NCBI GenBank assembly: GCA_050290225.1
Contig: JBNKHG010000033.1
Span: 1 to 64,000 of the forward strand
DNA: 64,000 nucleotides
Direction of reading: 5' to 3'
DNA from: JBNKHG01 sp050290225
GTDB lineage: Bacteria > Pseudomonadota > Gammaproteobacteria > Pseudomonadales > Cellvibrionaceae
Of this stretch, positions 44,923-52,501 are shown piece after piece (within the stretch, counting starts at the first letter, position 1; each line of letters opens with the position of its first letter). The notes beneath the pieces were generated by a model. That model did no database searches. It worked only from the letters and a program-made list of their open reading frames with translations, and had not been told where the DNA came from. The position numbers were made by a program, and so were the translations under genes.

Positions 44923-46136
44923 CAGCTTTTTGCAACCGTCAATATAGCGATATCATCAGGGGCTTCGTGCACCTTGTCCAAGGATAGCAACTGGCACAGG
45001 CTGTCCATACAGCCCTGCTCGGTATAGAGCGCGCCATTTGAAGCACCTTCCTTAGACAACAAATCCAGTAAATAAGCTTCCTTCTCACACAATCCTTCCG
45101 GCGGCAGGGTCTCCAGCATCCCATCGGAAAAACTCGCCAGCATAAACCTCTCCGGCAACTCCAACTCGTACACCTTCCATTCGATATCCTTGAAAATGCC
45201 TACCGGCTTGCCCTTGCCCTCGAGAAAGCGGGCACCGTTCGGTGTCACCAGCACAGGCATTGGCAAATGCCCTCCTACAGCATAGTGCATCCTGTGGGTA
45301 AGGGTATCGATAACCCCCACGAACAGGGTCAGGTGGTGGTTGAGGCGGCTGTCGTGAAGTTCGCTGTTTATCTCCTGCAGCATCTCATTGGGCCCACTTT
45401 CAAAGGATGCCTGAGTACAAAAAAGACCCTCATCCCGAACCATCCAGTTGACCAGGTGCTTCAACCAGATAGTCACAAATGCGGAGGACGCCCCGTGACC
45501 GGAGACATCAGCCAGATAAAAGGCCATATAACGGTTACTGTTATAGGCGTAGTCGATAAAATCGCCACTCAGATATAGCGACGGCAGAATATAGCGGGAG
45601 ATTGTGTAACCGCCTTTGTGGGCGGAGGGCGGAGGCATGAGCCGTTGCTGCACCTGACGACCTGACTGTTGATCCCGCTCCAGGGCCCGCAGGTGTTCTT
45701 TCAAATCACGATTGGCCGCTTCCAACTCTTCCCGGTAGCGCAGATTTTCCGCCCGCAACTCCTGGCGTTCCAAAGTTTTGGACACCGAATGGACCAACAT
45801 TTCCATATCCACAATCGGCTTGATCATATAATCGCTGGCGCCCAGGCGCAGGGCTTCAACCACATCACCCATCACTCCCGCACCCGAAATCACAATCACC
45901 GGGATATCGGGATTTTGCTCGTGGATCTCCTTTAACACCTGAAGGCCGTCCATACCCGGCATGCGCAGGTCCGTGATAACGAGATCGGGGTTGTAACGGC
46001 GAAATGCCTCAAGGCCGGAAGGGCCGTCGCCAGCTTCCAGGACATGGAATCCACTGTCTTCGAGATAGGCGACAACACTTTGACGGACAATGGTGTCATC
46101 ATCAATGATGAGCAGTTTCCTGCTTCCGTCTGTCAT
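44922..46136 (-). CDS. Response regulator with PP2C-type phosphatase output
   Basis: A 404-residue protein. The receiver (about 1-125) has 'LLIIDDDTIVRQSVVAYLED', the phospho-acceptor Asp in 'PDLVITDLRMPGMDGL' and Lys in 'DYMIKPI'. A coiled linker (about 135-165) leads to a SpoIIE/RsbU-like phosphatase with 'FYLADVSGHGASSAFVTIWL' and 'PDDIAILTV' as metal ligands. It should dephosphorylate the STAS partner when the receiver is phosphorylated (by analogy to HsbR-HsbA). The cognate kinase is not present. Confidence 0.9.
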   Translation of the reverse strand: MTDGSRKLLIIDDDTIVRQSVVAYLEDSGFHVLEAGDGPSGLEAFRRYNPDLVITDLRMPGMDGLQVLKEIHEQNPDIPVIVISGAGVMGDVVEALRLGASDYMIKPIVDMEMLVHSVSKTLERQELRAENLRYREELEAANRDLKEHLRALERDQQSGRQVQQRLMPPPSAHKGGYTISRYILPSLYLSGDFIDYAYNSNRYMAFYLADVSGHGASSAFVTIWLKHLVNWMVRDEGLFCTQASFESGPNEMLQEINSELHDSRLNHHLTLFVGVIDTLTHRMHYAVGGHLPMPVLVTPNGARFLEGKGKPVGIFKDIEWKVYELELPERFMLASFSDGMLETLPPEGLCEKEAYLLDLLSKEGASNGALYTEQGCMDSLCQLLSLDKVHEAPDDIAILTVAKS

Positions 46137-46372
46137 CCGCCACCTATGCGCTATCTTACTTAAACTACAAGCTATTATGAGAATTTCAGCGACAAGCTAG
46201 AAGGGCTAACCCTACTCCCATCTCTACGCTTGCGCAAGCTATTCAAGGGGCGATTTTTACAGTAGATTTGTCGCAGAACTACGCATCCGGGCAGGCTCAG
46301 ATATTAACTGGACCAGGGTCGCGATATAGCCCGGCAACCACTGACAGATGAGAGACGGAGAGGGATCTGACC

Positions 46373-46678
46373 ATGACTGTGGAAAACCAGGCTTTCCGCG
46401 AAAAGCGTAATTTCATCCGCCTGAAGGTCGACTCACCGGTGGAAGTGAAACTCACGGCAAAAAACGAAACCCTCAGCGGCATTTGCCTCGATCTCAGTGG
46501 CGGGGGGTTATACATCGTCGTCGACAATGCCTTACCGGTGAGTACCGAACTGGTGGTAACCCTGTCTTCTGAACACGGCCACGGCCCGACACTCAAAGCC
46601 AAAGCCCGGGTCGCACGCGCCACCCCGCACGACAGTGGTTGCGCACTGGGTTTGGAAATTCTGGAAATGCTGAATTGA
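46373..46678 (+). CDS. PilZ-domain c-di-GMP-binding protein
   Basis: A 101-residue single PilZ domain. Both ligand motifs are intact: R-x3-R in 'EKRNFIRLKVDSPVEV', and D-x-S-x-x-G in 'CLDLSGGGLYIV'. It should bind c-di-GMP, but the target is unknown. The ATG at 46373 is preceded by GAGAGGGAT. It is transcribed away from the phosphatase gene, with which it may share signalling logic, and converges on mlaA. Confidence 0.9.
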   Translation: MTVENQAFREKRNFIRLKVDSPVEVKLTAKNETLSGICLDLSGGGLYIVVDNALPVSTELVVTLSSEHGHGPTLKAKARVARATPHDSGCALGLEILEMLN

Positions 46679-46691
46679 CCCGGGCGTCGGC

Positions 46692-47465
46692 TTAGTAGTC
46701 GTATTCGTCCCCGTAGTCGCCTTCCAGATCTCCGCCAAAGTCATCATCGACGACGCCGTCGTTAATCAGGTACTGGCGGCGTTGCAGGTAAGCATCCCGC
46801 AAGAAAATATATTTGTCGCCACTGACCAACGACTCAGCCTTCAGCAGAGCGGCCCGTTGCACCACATAATCAACGGCACGAGTAACATTGCGAGTGGGAA
46901 CATGGTCTATATAGGAAATAGCGTCGCTCTTGAAGTCAACCGGCAGACCGACACTGTCGCGCAAATTGCTGGGGCCCCAAAAAGGCAAAACCACATAGGG
47001 GCCGTTGCCCACACCCCAGACAGCGAGCGTCTGGCCAAAGTCTTCACCATCACTCCTCTCCAGGCCAGCGTGTTTGGCGACATCAAACAGCCCCACCACG
47101 CCGACTGTGGAATTGATCAAAAACCGGCCAGCGTCATTACCAGCCTGCCCCCACTTCCACTGCAGGGCATCATTGAGGATATTGCGCAATTCAGTCAGAT
47201 TATTGAACATATTACTGACACTGTCTTCCACCGGGTCTGGTGTAATAGCGCGGTAACCCTTGGCTACGGGCTTTAGAAAGTATTGATCGGCCTTGTCGTT
47301 AAAAGCGTACACAGCCCGGTTAAATCCCTCCCAGGGATCAACGTTATTGCCATCCTGCGCCTGACTCCAGGGCGCCACCAGGCATAGGCTGGCAATAAGC
47401 GCAGCAAGGCCTCTGCCCTCTCGCCGTTTTATTTTCGATGCCAAGGCACTGTTCTTCAACTTCAT
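46692..47465 (-). CDS. mlaA: MlaA/VacJ family phospholipid-asymmetry protein
   Basis: The outer-membrane component of the Mla retrograde phospholipid pathway. It is 257 residues with 'VDPWEGFNRAVYAFNDKAD', 'TELRNILNDALQWKW', 'FLINSTVGVVGLFDVAKHAGL' pattern, 'YVVLPFWGPSNLRDSVG' and 'YIFLRDAYLQRRQYL'. Unlike E. coli MlaA, the signal sequence ends in 'WSQAQDG' without a lipobox, so it appears to be cleaved by signal peptidase I. The C-terminus is very acidic and Tyr/Gly-rich. No mlaBCDEF genes are nearby. Confidence 0.92.
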   Translation of the reverse strand: MKLKNSALASKIKRREGRGLAALIASLCLVAPWSQAQDGNNVDPWEGFNRAVYAFNDKADQYFLKPVAKGYRAITPDPVEDSVSNMFNNLTELRNILNDALQWKWGQAGNDAGRFLINSTVGVVGLFDVAKHAGLERSDGEDFGQTLAVWGVGNGPYVVLPFWGPSNLRDSVGLPVDFKSDAISYIDHVPTRNVTRAVDYVVQRAALLKAESLVSGDKYIFLRDAYLQRRQYLINDGVVDDDFGGDLEGDYGDEYDY

Positions 47466-47676
47466 AGCGACCCCTGTCTGTACAAATCCCGTTCCCGATA
47501 TTGTGTTGCATTCTAAACCCCTATCGAAGCGAACAAAACAGGGGTTCAGGAAAAATGATCGGCAGAGATCTACCGGCCTCTCCGCAGCGCCTGTAAACGC
47601 CGAATTTTACAGGGGGGCATTGGTGAATGGGTGAATTTTTGCCGGCGTAGCTTCTTTTGGATATTCGTACAGACAT

Positions 47677-47706
47677 AAAAAAAACCCCGCACGAGGCGAG
47701 GTTTTT
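47677..47706 (-). terminator. Bidirectional terminator after the porin gene
   Basis: AAAAACCCCGC / GGCGAGGTTTTT stem with an ACGA loop, A-run on one side and T-run on the other. It lies 22 bases beyond the porin stop and can act in both directions. Confidence 0.8.
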
Positions 47707-47727
47707 ATATCACTTTAACCGGTTGTC

Positions 47728-48804
47728 CTAGAAAGTGAACTGCGTTCTGAAGCGCAGCTCTTCACCTTCTTCACCGGAATCCTGCTCACCATCCATGTAG
47801 CTCAGACCAAAACGAATATGGCTGTTCAGATAGTAGTTGACAACAAAAGTCGTCTGCTCACCTTCGGTGGTGGCCAGATCAATATCGCTGTACTTGCCAT
47901 CGCCATCTTCATAGCGCAGTACCAGTTCCCAGGCGCCGTCTTTGCTGGAAGGTTTCACCTTCTTGAATACGCCGTCCTTGTAGGGACGCACACCGCCAAT
48001 CACATAGCCCAGCTGCACATAGTAACCGTCCGCATCGACATCACCCTCTTCAGCGTCGAAGTACTCGGCCTGAGCGTGGAAGGGTCCGGTTACGGCAGCC
48101 AGTTCAACATTGTAGACGTCGACTTCATCAGCACTGAGCTCTGCATCGCGAGTGCTGAAACCGGCACCCAGGTGAACCAGCAGATCATCATTTTTAACGG
48201 GAGCAAAAGTAACACGGCCGGTCACAGCGGTATTATCAAAATCGTTTGAGCTGTCGCCATCGGCTTCGAAAATACCGAGGCCATAGGTCCAGTTGCTGCC
48301 TTTACCGTGCAGTTGAACACCACCACTGCGGCCAGGGGCATAAAGTTCAGTCATGGCTGAACGCTCAAGGGAAGAGATGTCCTTGGAACTGGTCAGCTCT
48401 TCCAGGCCAAACGGCTCTTTTTGCTTACCCACGGTGATGTTGGCCTGCTTGCCGAAACCGGTGTAGCGAATATACAGATCTTCTGCAGTGCCGCCTTCTT
48501 CACCACCGCTTTCAGCGATATTGAACTGCGCCTTGTAGGCCCAGTTGCCTACGTGGCCTTTGGCGTACAAGCGGGCGCGACGAATGTCAAAGTCGTCAGT
48601 GTCCTCTTTGACATCAGATTCGTCAGCTTCGTAATCCCACTGAATGCGACCGCCAATCTGGAAGCTATTGTTCCCATCAGCAGTGGAAACCTTAAGGCCA
48701 CCCTTGGTGTCGATGATCAGATCGTCACCGCTGGTAGTGACAGTACCGGCGTTGGCCTGTGAGGCCAGCGCAGCAAGCGCGAGAGGCAGAATTGCTTTTT
48801 TCAT
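47728..48804 (-). CDS. Phosphate-selective porin, OprO/OprP family
   Basis: A 358-residue outer-membrane beta-barrel with signal peptide 'MKKAILPLALAALASQANA'. Family features are 'FQIGGRIQWDYEADESD' pattern, 'FDIRRARLYAKGHVGNWAYKAQFNIAE' pattern, 'VGKQKEPFGLEELTSSKDIS' pattern and a terminal phenylalanine ('RFRTQFTF'). A strong Pho box lies about 110 bases upstream (48915-48932), so PhoB control in phosphate starvation is likely. The strand count and pore selectivity are inferred from family. Confidence 0.9.
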   Translation of the reverse strand: MKKAILPLALAALASQANAGTVTTSGDDLIIDTKGGLKVSTADGNNSFQIGGRIQWDYEADESDVKEDTDDFDIRRARLYAKGHVGNWAYKAQFNIAESGGEEGGTAEDLYIRYTGFGKQANITVGKQKEPFGLEELTSSKDISSLERSAMTELYAPGRSGGVQLHGKGSNWTYGLGIFEADGDSSNDFDNTAVTGRVTFAPVKNDDLLVHLGAGFSTRDAELSADEVDVYNVELAAVTGPFHAQAEYFDAEEGDVDADGYYVQLGYVIGGVRPYKDGVFKKVKPSSKDGAWELVLRYEDGDGKYSDIDLATTEGEQTTFVVNYYLNSHIRFGLSYMDGEQDSGEEGEELRFRTQFTF

Positions 48805-48914
48805 GGTGTCTTCCCTATGTTCTATGCACTTAGTTGACCAAATGGTAATACTTGCTCAACGCAACACGGATTATGCCCGAGCAATTACGTTAGCGGGGAT
48901 TCTGAGGGCAAAAT

Positions 48915-48932
48915 GTGACAGGTTTATGACAA
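48915..48932 (-). promoter_or_regulatory. Pho box upstream of the porin gene
   Basis: On the minus strand TTGTCATAAACCTGTCAC matches the E. coli PhoB consensus (two CTGTCAT-type repeats 11 bases apart) at 16 of 18 positions by my count. It sits 111 bases upstream of the porin ATG, at a normal activator distance. The rest of 48805-49083 shows no gene. Confidence 0.7.
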
Positions 48933-49083
48933 TCATATGAACCACCGTGGAAAAAAGTGGTTCTTTAAAACGATTTGAAAATCAAGGGATTCACAGTGGA
49001 AACAAATGGCCAACTCATACCCAATTAGGGCAATTATCGCTCAAAGCCATTCCGAAGATGGGCGCTGGAAATATTCAAACGGA

Positions 49084-49863
49084 CTAACTATCGACCGGCG
49101 GGGATACAGCAGTGAGAATATCCAGTTCCAGCAGCTGTTGCATCAGAGTTTGCCCAAACTCCAGCAGAGTGTCGGGATCGGGATGCTTAATCTCATTAGC
49201 CAATTGCAGCAGGGCGGCCCTGCCACTCAGTGTCGAATCAGCTTGCAGCAATTGTAATAAATGAGTGGTGAGCGCATTGGCTTCCAAAAAGCGGACCTGG
49301 TCCTGACGGTTGCGGTAGACCACAAGAAATGTGGGCTGTTGCGGTGGAGTTTCGGGTTGATAGGCAGGCCCAAGTTTGTGCACAGGGTATTGATAGGATA
49401 GGCACCAGGCCAGGGGCGAGACCTGCGGATGTCCCTCCAGGGGATCCGTTATAACGACATCAGTATCCGGAAAGGTTTCCTCAGCCACGTCCAGAGCCAA
49501 CTCTACCCACTCGTAATGGGCCAATTCCAGCATAAAAGGCGGGTCACATTCACCGGCTTCGGTCTGCCCACGCTCTTCCTGCAGATAGGTTAAAAATTCC
49601 TGGCTGATCTCCAGGAAATACGGCGTGTGACTCTGGTGACGGGAGACAAAATCCCGAACCAGATCGTGCCAGTGATCGTCGCCGAGGATTTTGCGCAGAA
49701 TCGGAAAACCGCTGCTTAAAAACCCTTCAATATTGTTGTAAATCAGATCGCGGTAGATACCCATGCGCCGATCTTCGATCCCTGCCGGCGCCGGATGCCT
49801 GTCCGGGTTGCGCACATGCGAGGCAAACTGCGTCTGGGTCTTTTGAAAGGACAGTTCCGTCAT
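49084..49863 (-). CDS. HvfC/BufC-like partner protein (DUF2063)
   Basis: A 259-residue protein with the DUF2063 N-terminal domain ('FQKTQTQFASHVRNPDRHP', 'GIEDRRMGIYRDLIYNNIEGFLSSGFP' pattern, 'ILGDDHWHDLVRDFVSRH' features). In characterised systems this partner helps the DUF692 enzyme recognise its peptide. The start overlaps the stop of the DUF692 gene by 4 bases, so the two are made together. It ends the operon. Confidence 0.9.
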   Translation of the reverse strand: MTELSFQKTQTQFASHVRNPDRHPAPAGIEDRRMGIYRDLIYNNIEGFLSSGFPILRKILGDDHWHDLVRDFVSRHQSHTPYFLEISQEFLTYLQEERGQTEAGECDPPFMLELAHYEWVELALDVAEETFPDTDVVITDPLEGHPQVSPLAWCLSYQYPVHKLGPAYQPETPPQQPTFLVVYRNRQDQVRFLEANALTTHLLQLLQADSTLSGRAALLQLANEIKHPDPDTLLEFGQTLMQQLLELDILTAVSPPVDS

Positions 49864-50762
49864 AATGTTAGGCCCGCCCCGCTAGTGTCGGCTATCTTTC
49901 CGACCGCTTGTGCCTGAATCGATTTGATATGTTCCACTTCATTTAACAATTCCGCCACCGGCGGGATATTGAAGTCCCGCTCCAACAGCGTGGGGATAAC
50001 GCCGAAGTGTTCATAGGCCTTGGCCAGTAACGCCCAGACATCGTCGATGACATCCGCGCCGTGGGTATCCACCCTCAGGTCCTCAGCCTCGTCATAGTGG
50101 CCCGCGATATGTATATATGCGGCCCGATGGCCGGGCAACTGGGCCAAAAACTCGTAGGGGTCGTAGCGGTGATTGATACTGTTGACATAGATGTTATTCA
50201 CATCCAGTAACAGATCGCAGTCGGCTTCCTCAACCACCGCCTTGATAAAAGCTATTTCCGTCATTTCCTGTTGCGGAGCACAATAGTAGGACACATTCTC
50301 CATGGCGATACGCCGCTCAAGAATATCCTGCACCTGGCGGATGCGCGCCGCCACATAGTGGACGGCTTCTTCGGTAAAGGGTATCGGCATTAAATCGTAA
50401 AGATGACCACTGTCACTGCAGTAACTCAAATGCTCGCTGTAATAGCGGATGCCGTGTTCGTCGAGAAAATGCTTTATACGTTTTACCAGTGCCACATCCA
50501 GAGGATCGGCAGACCCAATGGAGAGGGAGAGACCGTGAGCGATAAACGGAAAACGTTCTGTATATTCACGAAACCGCTTACCAAATCGCCCACCCACGCC
50601 AATCCAGTTTTCCGGCGCCACTTCCATAAACTGGACATCGTCACTCGTCAGCTCGCTCATCTCCTCCAGCATGCTGCGGCGCAAACCCACCCCGGCACCT
50701 TCAACCACATACCGGGCATGGGTGGCGTCGGGAATTCGCCTGGTCTGCTTCGATTTAGCCAT
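49860..50762 (-). CDS. DUF692 multinuclear iron-dependent peptide oxidase (MNIO; HvfB/BufB-like)
   Basis: A TIM-barrel enzyme of the family shown to oxidise cysteines in RiPP precursors. It is 300 residues from the ATG at 50762 (a GTG at 50774 is an alternative). Metal-ligand regions are visible: 'FIAHGLSLSIGS', 'YYSEHLSYC', 'IAMENVSYYC', 'LLLDVNNIYVNSINH', 'YIHIAGH' and 'TLLERDFNIP'. It lies downstream of the repeat-rich precursor (103 bases, with a hairpin in between) and overlaps the HvfC-like gene. By family knowledge it would convert EGKCG cysteines to oxazolone-thioamide or thiooxazole groups that bind copper. Whether it accepts the EGNCG repeats is unknown. Confidence 0.93.
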   Translation of the reverse strand: MAKSKQTRRIPDATHARYVVEGAGVGLRRSMLEEMSELTSDDVQFMEVAPENWIGVGGRFGKRFREYTERFPFIAHGLSLSIGSADPLDVALVKRIKHFLDEHGIRYYSEHLSYCSDSGHLYDLMPIPFTEEAVHYVAARIRQVQDILERRIAMENVSYYCAPQQEMTEIAFIKAVVEEADCDLLLDVNNIYVNSINHRYDPYEFLAQLPGHRAAYIHIAGHYDEAEDLRVDTHGADVIDDVWALLAKAYEHFGVIPTLLERDFNIPPVAELLNEVEHIKSIQAQAVGKIADTSGAGLTL

Positions 50763-50794
50763 AAAAATAGCCACGGAATATCAATACTGATAGA

Positions 50795-50820
50795 TTCCCC
50801 GGCTCGAGGGAGCCGGGGAT
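50795..50820 (-). terminator. Hairpin between the peptide precursor and the DUF692 gene
   Basis: A perfect 10-bp stem TCCCCGGCTC / GAGCCGGGGA with a four-base loop (50796-50819). No strong T-run follows on the minus strand, so it is more likely an attenuator or RNA-stability element giving more precursor than enzyme. The gap 50763-50864 has no other feature. Confidence 0.6.
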
Positions 50821-50864
50821 GAAGGAATCAGACAGCTAAAGTTGAATTCAGCCGCCTGCCGGGC

Positions 50865-51377
50865 TCAGGATTTGCCACCGCATTTGCCTTCGCCGCACTT
50901 GCCTTCCTTGCGGGTTTTATCACCTCCGCACTTACCTTCGCCGCACTTGCCTTCCTTGTCAGCCTTGCCGCCTTTCTTGCCGGCTTTGTCACCGCCGCAG
51001 TTGCCTTCCTTACCGGCCTTGTTGCCGCCACAGTTGCCTTCCTTACCGGCCTTGTCGCCGCCACAGTTGCCTTCCTTACCGGCCTTGTCGCCGCCACAGT
51101 TGCCTTCCTTGCCAGCCTTGTCGCCGCCGCAGTTGCCTTCCTTGCCGGCCTTGTCGCCGCCACAGTTGCCTTCCTTGCCAGCCTTGTTGCCGCCACAGTT
51201 GCCTTCCTTACCGGCCTTGTCGCCTTCGCCATCCTTTTCGGCCAGGTTATAACCTGCTGAGAGGGGGGCAGCCGCGAACGGATTATCAGCCGCGGAAGCC
51301 ACCGGGGCCAGAGCGGTCGAAGCCATAAATGCGGCGCCAACGGCAGCAGCTAGCGGGGTTAAGGTTTTCTTTGCCAT
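50865..51377 (-). CDS. Bufferin/HvfA-like secreted RiPP precursor with EGNCGG repeats
   Basis: A 170-residue precursor. Residues 1-29 are a Sec signal peptide ending 'APVASA'. Residues 53-129 are seven 11-residue repeats of (D/N)KAGKEGNCGG with one cysteine each (61, 72, 83, 94, 105, 116, 127). The tail holds two EGKCGEGKCGG blocks (142-152 and 158-168; Cys 145, 150, 161, 166). EGKCG is the site modified by DUF692 enzymes in HvfA-type peptides, which bind copper. I place the start at ATG 51377 after AGGAGA. It heads an operon with the DUF692 enzyme and HvfC-like partner; no DoxX-type hvfD is present. The K-to-N change and expanded repeats are unusual. Confidence 0.9.
   Translation of the reverse strand: MAKKTLTPLAAAVGAAFMASTALAPVASAADNPFAAAPLSAGYNLAEKDGEGDKAGKEGNCGGNKAGKEGNCGGDKAGKEGNCGGDKAGKEGNCGGDKAGKEGNCGGDKAGKEGNCGGNKAGKEGNCGGDKAGKKGGKADKEGKCGEGKCGGDKTRKEGKCGEGKCGGKS
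50991..51221 (-). repeat. 33-base tandem repeat x7 inside the RiPP precursor
   Basis: Seven in-frame 33-base units encode DKAGKEGNCGG or NKAGKEGNCGG. Units differ mainly at third positions and at the Asp/Asn codon. Near-identity of units suggests recent expansion or gene conversion, so copy number may vary between strains. Confidence 0.92.
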
Positions 51378-51480
51378 GAGGTTTTCTCCTGTTCCACGAC
51401 GGTAGTTGGTCAATTGCGACCGTTTGTTGTAATCATCGAATGACGGTAAGTAAGACCTAGGTCACTCCGGTTAGTTTCGG

Positions 51481-52488
51481 TCATGTGTCGTCATCCAGCC
51501 ACCTTTTCTTACAACTAATTTCATTCATCCAGGATAAAAGCGTTTGGAAGTGGTCCTCAATGGCCCGGACGTCGGTCAGCAGGCTGTCAGCCCCGTAATC
51601 ACGTCGATTTCCACAAGCCCTGCCCACGCGCATCAGGCGGGCGTCATGGTCGCCCAACTCGTGCAGCCATGAATGGCAGTCCGAAACACCGGGCCCATAG
51701 ACGGCTCGCAGATTGGCAAAGTAGATTGCGGGCGGCAGACGCTTGTGAGCCAGCGCTCGGCGGTAGTCGAAACCATCCACCGGGTCCCGCCATTGGGTAT
51801 TCTGATGCCAATCCAGCCAATCCCGATAAACTCGCCGACTCTCCATCACCCTGTCGCCCAACCGTCGCTGGTATCCCAGCAACAGGCCCCACAGATTAGA
51901 CCAGGTCTGCCGGACCATGGCTAACAGGGCGGTGTCTATTCGATCCAACTGCCGATGACGCCCCGGTGAAAAGTGCGCCAACCCCAGCACAGGCGCCGGT
52001 AGCCGCTGCAGGCGCGCATAGCAACAACTGAGCAATACAGACCCAAGGCCGCTACCCAGCCAGAATTGTGGCGAATCGGCGCGAATACCGGCCAGGGCCT
52101 GTAACTGGTTAGGCAGATCATCGGTGATCAGCTCGTGCAGTCCCCAATCGCTGTGACGGCCTACACCCGGTATGCTACCACCCTTACCGCTGAGTTCGGC
52201 GACAAACACATCAAACCCCTGACTGGCAAGAAACGGCGCCAAACCGGCGCCGGAGGTTCGCTCCGTGTGTGCGGATGCCAGCTGGTCCAAATCGGGAAAA
52301 AACTGCCGCGCATCCTGTAAATAACCCGGCACCATAAACACGACCGGTTGCCGATGGATATCCCCGGAGGTGGATGTCAAGGCATCCGCCATAGCCACCC
52401 GCTGCAATCCCAACTGACGACCGCTGGCAGTGTTCACGGGATGGCGCCGGCTGATGAGACGGACGTTGTTCCAGTTGAGGGTTTTCAC
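51481..52488 (-). CDS. Alpha/beta hydrolase-fold protein lacking the nucleophile
   Basis: A 335-residue protein with an alpha/beta hydrolase fold: 'QPVVFMVPGYLQDARQFFPDL' pattern near residue 47, 'LASQGFDVFVAELSGKGGS' and a nucleophile-elbow position 'WLGSGLGSVLLSCC'. The elbow reads G-S-G-L-G, so the usual serine of G-x-S-x-G is glycine and classical hydrolysis is unlikely. The start is GTG at 52488. It lies between the RiPP operon and hrpA on the same strand, 13 bases after hrpA, and may be cotranscribed with hrpA. Role unknown. Confidence 0.7.
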   Translation of the reverse strand: MKTLNWNNVRLISRRHPVNTASGRQLGLQRVAMADALTSTSGDIHRQPVVFMVPGYLQDARQFFPDLDQLASAHTERTSGAGLAPFLASQGFDVFVAELSGKGGSIPGVGRHSDWGLHELITDDLPNQLQALAGIRADSPQFWLGSGLGSVLLSCCYARLQRLPAPVLGLAHFSPGRHRQLDRIDTALLAMVRQTWSNLWGLLLGYQRRLGDRVMESRRVYRDWLDWHQNTQWRDPVDGFDYRRALAHKRLPPAIYFANLRAVYGPGVSDCHSWLHELGDHDARLMRVGRACGNRRDYGADSLLTDVRAIEDHFQTLLSWMNEISCKKRWLDDDT

Positions 52489-52501
52489 GGACTCGGCATC
52501 C

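Noticed and set aside
50991..51221. Regular 33-base repeats as a CRISPR array
   Set aside because: Units are contiguous with no unique spacers and are in frame within a coding sequence.
50842..51252. Plus-strand frame encoding Pro-Ser-Leu repeats opposite the RiPP gene
   Set aside because: It is the antisense shadow of the 33-base repeats; no ribosome site, and the minus-strand frame has a signal peptide and family motifs.
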